Source of the DNA: Megaleporinus macrocephalus
Taxonomy: Eukaryota > Chordata > Actinopteri > Characiformes > Anostomidae
DNA length: 64,000 bases
NCBI GenBank assembly: GCA_021613375.1
Contig: CM038703.1
Location: forward strand, 17,229,694-17,293,693
Reading direction: 5' to 3'
This document shows positions 36,308 through 46,195 of the stretch, one piece after another. Under the pieces are notes generated by a model that worked only from the letters and a program-made list of their open reading frames with translations, was not told where the DNA came from and ran no database searches. The number at the start of each line of letters is the position of its first letter. The first letter of the stretch is position 1. Made by a program: the position numbers and the translations under genes.

Positions 36308-37075
36308 AAGAGAAAGAAAAAATACAGAGAGAGACAGACAGAGGGGGGAGAGGAAAGGAAAAAACAGAAAGAGAGAAGGGGAGACAGAGTGAGTGAGAGA
36401 GAGGGGGAAACAAAAATGAGTAACAGACAGAGAGAGACAGAGACAGAGAGGGAGGGAGGGAGAGAATGAATAAAAATGGAGAGTGGGTAAAAAGACAGAA
36501 GGGGAGACAAGAAAGAAAGACCAAGAGGGAGAGAGAGAGAGAGGGGGGGGGGGGGGGGGGGGGGGGGGCAAAGAGAAATAAAAAATACAGAGAGAGACAG
36601 ACAGAGGGGGGAGAGGAAAGGAAAAACAGAAAGAGAGAAGGGGAGACAGAGTGAGTGAGAGAGAGGGGGAAACAAAAATGAGTAACAGACAGAGAGAGAC
36701 AGAGACAGAGAGGGAGGGAGGGAGAGAATGAATAAAAATGGAGAGTGGGGAAAAAGACAGAGGGGGAGACAAGAAAGAAAGACCAAGAGGGAGAGAGAGA
36801 GAGAGGGGGGGGGGGGCAAAGAGAAAGAAAAAATACAGAGAGAGACAGACAGAGGGGGGAGAGGAAAGGAAAAACAGAAAGAGAGAAGGGGAGACAGAGT
36901 GAGTGAGAGAGAGGGGGAAACAAAAATGAGTAACAGACAGAGAGAGACAGAGACAGAGAGGGAGGGAGGGAGAGAATGAATAAAAATGGAGAGTGGGGAA
37001 AAAGAGAGGGGGAGACAAGAAAGAAAGAGACCAAGAGGGAGAGAGAAAGAGAGAGAGAGCAGGGGGGGGCATAGA
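36265..37075 (+). repeat. Homopurine minisatellite, ~255-bp unit, about three copies
   Basis: Almost pure A/G DNA with a long-period tandem unit. The anchor GCAAAGAGAAA recurs at 36,305, 36,568 and 36,816, with a decayed fourth anchor at 37,069 (spacings 263, 248, 253). Each unit holds in order GAGAGACAGACAGAGGGGGG, AGGGGAGACAGAGTGAGTGA, CAAAAATGAGTAACAGACAG and GAATGAATAAAAATGGAGAG. G-runs before the anchors vary in length (26 G at 36,543-36,568; 12 G at 36,805-36,816). Long open frames on both strands over this block are by-products of the missing T and C. Confidence 0.9.
36543..36568 (+). repeat. Poly-G run, 26 bp
   Basis: Twenty-six consecutive G residues at the junction of two minisatellite units; a strong candidate for G-quadruplex or triplex formation, and a place where assembly errors are likely. 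Confidence 0.85.
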
Positions 37076-37280
37076 TAAAGTAAAAATGTAGAGGGAGACA
37101 GACAGAGAGGGGGAAAGAGAGGAGAGTAAAAGACAGAAAGAAAGAGGAGGAGACAGAGAGAGAGTGGGGAAAAAGAGACAGAGAGAGAGAAAGGGAGAGA
37201 GAGAAAAACAGAGAGGCAGAGAATGGAAAAGAGAGGAGAGGAAAGAAAGAGAGGAAGACAGAGTGAGGGAGACAAAAATA

Positions 37281-37338
<58 letters not shown>

Positions 37339-37770
37339 AAAAACAGAGATAGACAAAGAATTACAGAAAGAAAGAGAAGTTGAGAAATGGACAGTAAAAC
37401 AGAATGAGAGAGAAAAATACAGAATGAGGAAAAGAGAGAAAAATAGAGATGGTGACATTGAGACAGAGGGAGAGAGAAAGAAGGGGAGAGAAAGACAGTC
37501 AGACAGAGACAATACTAGAATTAAGAGAGAGAAAAGAAAACAGACAAGAAGTAAAGACAGTGAGTCTTGTGAGAAAAGGGAGAACCTGTGACAAATAGAG
37601 AGTGAGAGAGAAACAGAATGACAAAACCAGACAGAGAATGTGAGAGTGAGAGACAGACTGACAGTCAGAGAGAGAGGAGTATATATATATAGAGATAAAA
37701 AGGGAGAGAGGAATACTGAAAAAGAGAGATAGAGTCAGAGGAACAGAGAGAAAGAGAGAAAAATAAGAAA

Positions 37771-37806
<36 letters not shown>
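37076..37806 (+). repeat. GA-rich low-complexity continuation of the homopurine block
   Basis: Irregular GAGA/ACAGA/AAAGA sequence with pure (GA)n runs at about 37,286-37,332 and 37,773-37,805 and a small TATATATATA break near 37,680. It has no clear long period. Together with the preceding block the purine-rich tract is about 1.5 kb. Confidence 0.85.
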
Positions 37807-37808
<2 letters not shown>

Positions 37809-38099
37809 CTGTCTCTGTGTGGGTGGGCAGTCAATGCCCGACACCATAAATTCGGTGGGTGGTGTTTGCTGGGGCTCTAAAAGCCCCTCGTCTACTCGTT
37901 CACCACAGGAGACTCTTTATCATGATTAATGCTCCAAGTCTGCGTTTCCCTCTGTTCTGTCTCCACGCGCCACCTGAGGGCTAGAAACCAGAAACCTTCT
38001 CGCATCATTACCAAATCACTTAATGACCGCTATCAAAACCACCTTAACAACCATTTTCCAACTCGTGTAACTATAGTCATCCAGCCAGCCAAAAATTAG
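37807..38099. other. Low-copy sequence
   Basis: Nothing recognised. Confidence 0.4.
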
Positions 38100-39450
38100 C
38101 ACGTGTGTTTAGCCTTGTTTTATATGCCCTTAACTCAGGGATGACTGCGCAGGGCTGGTATGATTACACGTGCCTCGCCATAAATAGCATGGCGTTCGCG
38201 TAAAGTCATCAACCTCGCCATCTGCGGCCGTGCGATTGTGGCGTTTATGCGCCGCAGTAATGGCTGAAGAGAAAAATGACAGTGATTATCCAGGGCTAGG
38301 CTGAGTCCTTGGCCCACCAGAGTATAATTAAAGCCTAACTGAGCGTGTGTTTTTTTTTGTTGTTGTTGGTGGTTTTTTTTTATATAATTTCACTGAAACA
38401 AGTCAGAAGGCCGTCCCCGCTTGAGCCAAAGAAAACGCTTCCCCATCTAATTTCAGAGCAACCTGAGATGCTAATGTCAGCCTCTATGTGGGGATTTTTA
38501 AGAAAGCGCCACATTCGCTTTGACTTTCGGATGAGGAGCTTGTGTTCTATTTAAAACCCGAATTCAAAGGCTACACGGCATGGGGAGCCTGCTTTCAGGA
38601 GACAAACCACAGTGACGCCGCTGGCTCAGAGAAAGCTGAGGTCATTGTACTGTCATACTGGTAAAGGACTGGACACCTGCTGGCTGTATTCATCCGGAGA
38701 GGCAAAATAAAGAAGAAACGTCCAAGGAACGACTCACACATGGAAGGAACCGGGAGGTCTATTGACTCTGAGAAAGCCGAACGCGTCCCACATCCAGAAT
38801 ACGCTGCTAAGAGTTTTCGCCAAGCCTTTCCGGAGTCTTCGGCACGGCTTACTTTGGGTGGATTAGGGTAATGCTCACGAGTCTTTCAGCACTCTTGATG
38901 TTAAGTCTATGTTGCAAAAGCAAAGTCTTGTTTGTGACTAAACACCAGCTTAAAACAAAGATCCAGCACAGACACATAAAATGCATCGAGTAAAATCCAC
39001 TCCAGCAGCGGTCGCTCGGCAGATTTGGAAATGGAACACTTTTCGAAATCCTTTCAAAATCTACTTCTAAGAAGGCCAAGCACCATTTGAAACAAAATAG
39101 GATTTCCAGCATTAAAAACGGCTCGGAAACCTCCATCAGAATGTCAAATAGAAGATCGTGTGATCCCTTCAGATGTGGAGCTCCCTCCCCAAAATCCCCA
39201 GAGGGGCCATACCCATACGCTTTTTAACGACTCATGTGAAAACAACATCTGCAAATGCACCACATCTTTATATGTTGCGATCCCTGCTCCAGCACAGTTT
39301 GTGGCAGTGGGAGCGGCTCTTCATGCAGGCTTCATTAGCGCTCTGTTTCACCCCCAACCCTTCCGTGAAACACATAAATGTAAGGGAGGGTGCTCCACTG
39401 AGTTCCAACAGCTTCATTTGCTATATGTTTCTGGAACACATTTGTGCTTA
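38100..39450. promoter_or_regulatory. Candidate conserved non-coding cluster
   Basis: Two non-repetitive stretches stand out: 38,130-38,340 (CATAAATAGCATGGCGTTCG, GCGATTGTGGCGTTTATGC, which is Hox/Cdx-like, then GTAATGGCTGAAG) and 38,700-39,200 (CCTTTCCGGAGTCTTCGG, TAAAATGCATCGAGTAAAA). CpG is unusually frequent here compared with the surrounding AT-rich DNA, and transposons are absent, as seen at developmental enhancers. Overlapping open frames (38,849-39,136; 39,160-39,478) show no domain and no splice context. This is inference only. Confidence 0.33.
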
Positions 39451-39793
39451 TAAAGCAGCCCACTTAAATGCAAGATGAGAATGTTTAGATTGCTTCTATT
39501 TGTTTTGTTTTCTTCCTAACAATGCTAAAATGGGCGGATGGGACTTGCGTCTGGCTTACTTTGATACAGCAGAGAATTTTGGTTTAAACTGATCTTTCTG
39601 TGAAAAAGAAAATTTTCTTTCGACGGTACTGAGAAAGAGCAGTTGTGGTTGAAAGTCTGGTGATTGCTTGATGAGTCATATCTGCATTGGTTGAGGCTAA
39701 TTAGACTTATTTTTTACTGCAGCTCTACACTTTTTCTACGTTTCTACGTTGGTTGACAAATTACTCCAGGAAGAAACTTAACATTAGCAAAAA
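39451..39793. other. Low-copy sequence
   Basis: Nothing recognised before the SINE target duplication. Confidence 0.4.
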
Positions 39794-39807
39794 TGGGTTC
39801 TGTATAG

Positions 39808-40115
39808 GGCAGCACGGTGGTGTAGTGGTTAGCACTGTCGCCTCACAGCAAGATGATCCAGGTTGGATTCCCGGTCTGGGCTGTTCTATGTGGAGTTTGC
39901 ATGTTCCACCCATGCTTGAGTGGGTTTCCTCCGGGTACTCCAGTTTCCTCCCACATATCCAAAGAAACGATAGGTTGATTGGTCACTCTAAATTGCTCGT
40001 AGGTGTGAGTTCGCGAGTGAGTGTAGGCCATGTAATGGACTGGCGACCTGTCTGTGGTGTACCCTGCCTTCGCCTGATGATGCTGGAATTAAGCGGCAGA
40101 TAATGGATGGATGGA
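39808..40115 (+). mobile_element. Full-length tRNA-headed SINE with perfect 14-bp TSD
   Basis: The 308-bp element is flanked by identical 14-mers TGGGTTCTGTATAG at 39,794-39,807 and 40,116-40,129, which defines both ends. The head carries an A-box-like TAGTGGTTAGC (39,823-39,833) and a B-box-like GGTTGGATTCC (39,861-39,871), spaced as in a tRNA. The body includes GGAGTTTGCATGTTCCACCC and TGGACTGGCGACCTGTC, and the 3' end is (GGAT)n. It is the best reference copy of the family in this window. It was inserted into a MITE-like repeat whose sequence resumes after the second TSD. The open frame at 39,753-40,103 is a translation of the SINE. Confidence 0.93.
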
Positions 40116-40310
40116 TGGGTTCTGTATAGTACCCCAAAAGGTACTGTGAATGTGACATATATGGAACCTTTTTTAAAAGTTCCTTGATAAACCATGAACA
40201 AACAAGTTTTGAATCAAAAAGATGAATCATGCAAAAATAAAAAGATCCCCATACATTAGAGTGTTTTCTATGTTCTTTATAGTGCTATATATATAGTCGC
40301 TGTCCAAAGA
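40116..40310. repeat. GGTTCTGTATAGTACC-type hairpin MITE remnant
   Basis: The stretch GGGTTCTGTATAGTACCCC, followed by GGTACTGTGAATG, TATGGAACCTTTTTT and TGTTCTTTATAGTGCTATAT, resembles a very common fish hairpin element built on GGTTCTATATAG words. The SINE at 39,808 appears to have inserted at its left end. Confidence 0.45.
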
Positions 40311-40534
40311 AAAACATGTGTCTTCATTTTTGTCCATTTTTATTGTTCTACATCCTTTGAACACAACAGCTGGCGTTTACCTTCTCTGAAAATTTTATGA
40401 TGAATGGACCTTAGCCTAATAGCTTAGAAGAAAATCTGATTCTTTTAACTTCCCTATTTTGGCCTCTCCTCTAAAGTTAGCATTTTGGAGATACCTGTTT
40501 TTCTCTGGACAGTGACATAGTATTGTCCTGGCAT

Positions 40535-41110
40535 AGAAGGAGACACAGGAGATGAAATGATTTCTGCTACTAGAACTGCTCTTTTATTGACAATAGCAGA
40601 AAAGGAAAGTAAGGCAAACCCTGTGAACTTGAGCAAGTGGCAGCTGCCAAATAGATTCCCACCCCTAGGTCATCCATCTCGGCGACCTACCAACCTGAGC
40701 CAAGTCCCTCGAGTGTGCCGAGTCCTGGCCAGGAAAAGCAATGTGTCATGGTGCTTCTTACTGCTGGCTGATTTCCCCAACATTCACCACACCAGTAAGT
40801 ATACCGCTTGTGTGCACTGGGCCCAGGACAGCAAGTAACTAACTCCTACACTGGTGACTGACGAGCTAGATGACGATCTGATATGCCTCTCTCAGCGTAT
40901 GTGTGAAGGCATCTGGTCATAGTAAAGATACTGACCAGCCTGTGTCAACCAGAGCAATGAACTGTCTGCTGCTAATGCTGTGCTCGACCCAGGGTATTCC
41001 ACCTCTGACACCAAATGTAGAGTCTTGGCGAAGAAGAAGACACAAGAGACGCCTCAATTTCCACTAGAAGATGTGCCCGTTTATTGACCCCTGCAGAAAA
41101 GGCACAACAC
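40535..41110 (-). mobile_element. Probable LTR-retrotransposon remnant (minus strand)
   Basis: Reading the minus strand, two diverged segments (41,110-41,030 and 40,615-40,535) share CTTTTCTGC, GTCAATAAA, CTAGT and CTC(T/C)TGTGTCT words in the same order. GTCAATAAA holds a polyadenylation signal, as in an LTR R/U5 region. Just inside the first, minus-strand TGGTGTCAGAGGTGG (plus 40,999-41,013) looks like a primer-binding site of the tRNA-Leu type and directly follows an LTR-like CTCTACA end. The ~400 bp between the segments has no gag or pol. This would be a shrunken, old element. LTR outer ends and a target duplication were not found. Confidence 0.42.
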
Positions 41111-41159
41111 GTATGATATTTTGGATATGGTTAAATGGGAAAAAAGCTACTATGCTCTG

Positions 41160-41405
41160 AAATGTTCTTAATTGAACCAAAAGTGGTTCTTTTAAGGTAG
41201 TGCTAACCAATCCTTCTCCTAGAGATCAGCTTTCCTGCAGTGTTTATTACCTACCGGAATTTAAAATGCTATCCCCTCCTTACCTAACACTTACATATCT
41301 GATCCGGCCAACCAAGATGCCAATTAGCTGGAGAAGGTGTGGAAGATTGTTGGTTGGGAATACACTCTGCAGGAGTGCAGGTAAATCACCAGGACCAGGG
41401 CAGGT
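41160..41405. repeat. Dispersed repeats: AACCAAAAGTGGTTCT hairpin and CACCAGGACCAGGG-ended element
   Basis: At 41,176-41,196 AACCAAAAGTGGTTCTTTTA is a hairpin-MITE word. From about 41,205, CCTTCTCCTAGAGATCAGC through ATCTGATCCGGCCAACCAAG to AGGTAAATCACCAGGACCAGGG matches the layout of a common fish repeat whose two ends are imperfect inverses (TCCTGGAGATC-like). Boundaries are approximate. Confidence 0.5.
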
Positions 41406-42655
41406 GATCATTGTTCTAAAGCTTTTCAGAATTGACAAATGACATGTCTCACTTGTTTTCCCTAGCCAAGTACTGAGACCACCATCTCTTACTCCACATG
41501 TAGTTGCCTCTAATGCCCAGCAGGGGCCATAATGGCCAAGCAACTCCTCCAGTCCTCTAATGCTGGTATATGTTCACAAAATGTTGCAAGACCAAAAAGA
41601 ACCTCTTAAACCTTCAAGCTAGATTCGGCCATGGTCCCACTAAACCAAGACACTTTCATCACATTTTTCCATAGAAGAAGATAAGTCCTTACAGGAGTGG
41701 ACTTTTCTTATTTTCTCACATCTCAATTCTCAGAGGAAAACCAAAAGAAATCAGACTTAGAGTTAAACCCAACGTACGTAGAGCAGAAGCTGTCCCCTTC
41801 CAAACAGATTAGTCACAAAGATCGCACCGAGGACCATCAACAGCGGTTTGAACGTTTTTATTTTAGCAGCTGCAGCCAGACAAAAAGACTGATGAGATCA
41901 ACTAGATCAGTCAGCCAGCACACAACTCCCCTGTGAACAAGACTAATGTCGCGTAAGAAGGCGGCCGCTGAGGAGACAAAGCAGCAGCCGTGGTGAATCA
42001 GAAATTCTGACAAAACAAATCAATTGCCCAAAATGATTTTGCTGTCCTTTGGACAGGAGATGTGCTACGCAAACCTCTGGAATTTGTGGTGACTCATGGC
42101 CTCTCCTCACTCAACCAGTGAACAAGTTGAAAAATGGAGCCACCATTTTGCTTGAAGGCAATCCACCACTAAATGTTTTTATTTCTATTTAATTTGTTTT
42201 GTTGTTTTTTTTTTGCTCCTTCTAAACATGAATAAATCTCCCAGCAACCTGCTTATTCAGTGAAGCCACACACTATTAACGATTGGAAAATGCTCTGAAG
42301 CAAGCCTGACTTTGGAGATAAACTGGAAAGCAATTGTTTACCGAGACTGTAAAAGAAGAGGAAAAACAACACTGATCTAATCCTGAGCCAGAAGGAACAA
42401 AATTCAAAGCCTGCAGAGCTCCCAAACACATTCCAATTGTTATTGTTCTCATACACCATGAATTACCCATGCATTCGGCACAAAGACACCTTTGAGCACT
42501 ATCATGAAGCTCAATATGCTTGCACACACACATACGCATGCAGTATGCATAGTCTTTTATCAGTATAACATGCCCGCTCCTGAATACTTCTGAGTGCACT
42601 GGGAAAGCAGACCCCATCCACTGACAAGATCTGCCTTGTCAAATGTTTATTTATA
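41406..42655. other. Low-copy sequence, no gene seen
   Basis: No gene was found. The part around 41,940-42,130 is non-repetitive and slightly GC-richer (GGCGGCCGCTGAGGAGAC) but has no further support. Open frames at 42,253-42,617 overlap in two frames without recognisable content. Confidence 0.4.
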
Positions 42656-42726
42656 TATAGTACTCCTATATGACACGTTGAGCTGATAAAACAGTTATTG
42701 AAACAAGGAGGGCTTTAATGACATAG

Positions 42727-42808
<82 letters not shown>

Positions 42809-43055
42809 TTACTATTATACTTTGCTTCCTTCACCCTGTTCTTCAGTGGCCAGGATCACCACAGGACCTGGCCACATGTATTACAGGTATTATTCAGGTA
42901 GTGGATCATTCTCAACACTGCAGTTACACAGATGCGGTGGTGGCACTCCTACCTTGTTGGTCTGTCTTGTATGTGTCAGAGACGTTAGCTCATTTGTTGC
43001 TGCACAGTTTGTTTGGGTCGTCCTCTAGTCTTTCATCAGCGGTCACAGGACGCTG
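42656..43055. mobile_element. Two fragments of the long-inverted-repeat transposon around a (TA)n array
   Basis: Left piece 42,656-42,725 (TACTCCTATATGACACG, GAGCTGATAAAACAG, AAACAAGGAGG) is a 3'-terminal arm in plus orientation. Right piece 42,825-43,055 (CACCCTGTTCTTCAGTGGCC, GTATTATTCAGGTAGTGGATCA, ACACTCCTACC-like, CATCAGCGGTCACAGGACGCTG) is the other arm running into the element interior. A 74-bp (TA)n array separates them. Comparison with 28,811-29,066 shows the same family. Confidence 0.6.
42731..42804. repeat. (TA)n microsatellite, 74 bp
   Basis: Uninterrupted TA alternation, the longest TA array in the window. Confidence 0.95.
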
Positions 43056-43094
43056 TTTGAAGAACAAAGTTTAGTTCCAGTTTTATCCTGTATG

Positions 43095-43240
43095 CCACAG
43101 ACATTGCATTAATTGATTTAATTATCTCAGCTGCAATCTTGATTTAGCTTAATGGAATACTGAGTAGTCAAAGCAGGTATTAGATTAGAACTGTAAATAA
43201 TACTGGGTTGCTACAAAGACGAAGCCTGTGTTAAGTGTTA
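43095..43240 (+). repeat. Dispersed repeat family F, copy d
   Basis: CAATCTTGATTTAGCTTAATGG, TACTGAGTAG, AAAGCAGGTATTAGA and AACTGTAAATAATACTGGG follow the same order and spacing as copy b at 23,420-23,500. Confidence 0.6.
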
Positions 43241-44089
43241 AATAAACACATATCGTCAGTGAAAATGAAAATTTTATGATGAATAGTCCAGTAGAAATGC
43301 TCCATTCTGGTTCTATTGACTTACATTAAAAGTAAACAAGGTTTTTGGCCTATCCGTTTATTCTATTTAATATTTAAAAAATAACATGTTTTGCCAAGTC
43401 AATAAAGGTTTCCTGTCTCAAAGAAAAATAGCTTTATAAATATAATGTAACTTAAACATTTGGACAGTACTGTGACAGTATATCTAAAGAATGAACTGCC
43501 GAGTCCACATATTTATTACTCATTATATATATAATATACATTATATATAATATTACATGTTTGTCTTACCATAATATATACATACAGCATCTAAGCAACC
43601 ACCCAGGATAACGAAGAAACACAGAAATAACTTAGCAACTACATAGTTTTTCATAGCAAAGGCTTTTTCCGTCTAGCTTTGTTTTTTTATTGAATCTTCG
43701 GCATGTAGCTTCACTATGTATGTGACACATTTGCTTCCTATACAACATTTTATATGGTTGCTGCTTGCAAAAAGTTAATTAAGAACAAGAGAGAGCAGAG
43801 TGAGCAGGGTGTGCATCAGAAATTGTGTGTGTGCGGTCATCTCATTTGGATGTAAGTATAAGAAATTCATTTTTAAAAATAGTCATGAATGGCTTCACTG
43901 TATGTGTCACATATACGCTGAATACATTTTTTTGCATTTAATTGTAGAACACCTTCAGTTGTTCCTGCATTTACATTAATAATATGACATTTTGATCCAA
44001 ACCTTTGACCATTTCTATTGGTCCATTCATTCTGAAATGTTCACGTAAAGTAAGGGGGTGTATTCAACAGTAGAAATTAATAAAGATGT
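43241..44089. other. AT-rich sequence containing two ATTTTATGATGAAT-type motif copies
   Basis: AAAATTTTATGATGAATAGTCC at about 43,269-43,290 and TTTCTATTGGTCCATTCATTC at about 44,012-44,033 are members of the recurring motif family described in findings, in opposite orientations. No gene was found. Confidence 0.4.
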
Positions 44090-44290
44090 CTACAGGGGTT
44101 AGCCTGTTGTCAGGAGATAGTAAGTTTGATCCCCAGTGATGGCATATCCATCCATGGCCAGGAGTCCAGGAGAGAGTAGGTTAGCCTTTCCTCTAATCCT
44201 GTTAGCAGCAGTTTGTGATGACTGACGTTATGTGTCTCAGAAAAAGCACATGCAAGCCTCCCTGCTAGGTAGCATTATATGATAGGGGCT
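44090..44290 (+). mobile_element. Second SINE-like family (tRNA-like B-box), old copy
   Basis: The order GGGGTTAGCCTGTTGTCAGG, AAGTTTGATCCCCAGTGATGG (B-box-like GTTTGATCCCC), CATCCATGGCCAGGAG, GTTAGCCTTTCCTCTAATCC, TGTCTCAGAAAAAGCACATG and AGCCTCCCTGCTAGGTAGCA corresponds to a SINE-type repeat I remember from fish genomes. It is distinct from the SINE at 39,808. No target duplication was identified. Confidence 0.5.
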
Positions 44291-45542
44291 AGCCAGAGTT
44301 TTTAGATGTCACATCGGTGACCTGCAGCACAAACACAGAAAAACTAAATATTTTTGTTGTTGTGTAAAACCTTTGTAAGCTACCTAAAGACAAACATGGC
44401 AAAGTTCAAGACACCATGAGAACGAATAACTGCTTTTAATTAATTACCACACTGAGCTGGGGACAGTTGTGATGGGGATTTAGCTGCTGACACTTCTTTT
44501 GTAAAGTGCAGCTGCCCGCTGTCAAGTTCAAAGCTTGGAGAAAAAGCCAAACCAGATGGCCAAAGCCATGATACATACAGCTCCTCTTGTATTTTATACA
44601 TCATTTGCTACAGTACTGAGTACGGAGACATAATCCAAAAAATCTGTAGAGAATGCACATCAGACTTTTTTAAACACACAGTTATTCAGAGTAGTTTGAT
44701 GTGAAGTTTGATGTGAGTATAGGGAACTTATTAACCCTTTACAATAGGGGTGATAGATTCTGAAGGGTTTAATTCCTGTTACATATTAATTACATATTAA
44801 TTTTATGTTCATTTTGACATAACATTTTTGTACAGTTATGACAGAGAAGTACTTGCATTGAATTTTAAATCTATAATATAGCGTCCAAAGTAAGATTTCT
44901 GAAGAAAAAACAGATTTAACACTATTATATAACAGATCCAGTGGCTGAGCCGCACTAGAAGCTATTGTGAAATACACACACACAAGTGACCCCCTCACAA
45001 CAACTGGACTCTGTAGTACTGTGCCACATCGTAAAAGATCCTTATGTTGTCAGTGGAATAATCTTTGACCCTCATGCTGTTCACATGGACCACCAAGTGT
45101 ATTAAAGCAAGAACCCTTTTTTGTAAGGGAGGTGCTGAGAACTTGTTTTAGGACTAGGCTGGTCAGGTAACAAACATGCTAAACAACATTAGATTACATT
45201 CCCTATGGCTGTATTATGCACTGCTGGGATGCATGAGCCGGTATTTAAATACCCGCCAATATGGGGAGCTGGGAGCAATTTGAGATTCCGTCCTAGTGTG
45301 GGGCGCAGTTACTATTTGTGCTGGTAACAAAAACAGTAGGTTTTTGCATTAAACTGTGTTGTGTTATCATATGTTAAAAAAGTTTCTGACATGATCTCAC
45401 TATGCAGTGATGGGTGACTGAATGCTCTTTTCATTCAGCAGACCAAATGAAAAAAAATTAAAAATTCTTGGTGAAATACCGTATTATTATTCATAGTACA
45501 TCGAACAAAATCTTAAACAAACTTCATTGTTTTCAGATCTAA
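44291..45542. other. Low-copy sequence, no gene seen
   Basis: No coding or RNA gene was recognised. The region ends at the 5'-truncated LINE. Confidence 0.45.
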
Positions 45543-46123
45543 GCTGCACAATTGCTTACTCACACTCGCTCAAGTGACAATATAATGCCTGTTCTTCAAA
45601 AACTCCATTGGCTTTCTGTTGCCCAACGCATTCAGTACAAAATTCTTTTCTACACTCACGAAGCTCTCCATAATCAGGCCCCATCTTACCTCACTGACCT
45701 TCTCCATCATCACACTGCTTCTCATAACCTTCACTCTTCTGAAGCCAATCTGTTGTCCATTCCCATTAGGACTAAGCACCAGACCTGGGGTGATAGAGCC
45801 TTCTCCATAGCTACACCCTCCTTATGGAACTCTCTTCCAAAATCCATAAGAGACTGTTCGGATCTGTCCTATTTGAAATCACTTCTCAAAACCCACTTCT
45901 TCAGATCTGCTTTTTTAAAAATGTGTAACATTATAGTTTGTTTATATTTGTACTTTTTATTTTTCTTATTTTATTTTTTATGTTTCTTGTATGTCTTCCT
46001 GCTGTTTGTTTACCACTCTCCCCCACTTTTATTCCTTCATATGTTTACCATATATTTATGAAATGATTGCATCTTGTACTGCTTTGTTTGTAAAGCATAT
46101 TTGAGTTTCTTAAAAAATAATAA
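45543..46123 (+). pseudogene. 3' end of an L2/Rex-type LINE reverse transcriptase ORF
   Basis: The frame opened by the stop at 45,540 encodes a conserved C-terminal RT tail: a LLTHTRSSDNIMPVLQKLHW start (family pattern LLTRTRSSDHITPVL..LHWLPV), then RIQYKILFYTHEAL, APSYLTDLL, RTKHQTWGDRAFS, PSLWNSLPKSIRD and LKSLLKTHFFRSAF by about 45,915. The palm motifs and endonuclease are absent, so the copy is 5'-truncated, as usual for LINEs. After a T-rich 3' UTR it ends TTTGTAAAGCATATTTGAGT, then runs into an (ATT)n tail. Only the last ~125 RT residues are represented. Confidence 0.85.

Positions 46124-46193
<70 letters not shown>
46124..46193. repeat. (ATT)n microsatellite, 70 bp, LINE tail
   Basis: About 23 perfect ATT units directly after the LINE 3' end, most simply read as an expanded retroposon tail. 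Confidence 0.95.

Positions 46194-46195
<2 letters not shown>

Noticed and set aside
36194..37512. Minus-strand open frames of 292, 362 and 423 residues
   Set aside because: They are Ser/Leu/Phe/Pro strings translated from a homopurine tandem repeat and are open in all three frames. They reflect composition, not selection.
39753..40103. 116-residue open frame as a gene
   Set aside because: It is a translation of the SINE and its flank; related translations appear at other SINE copies.
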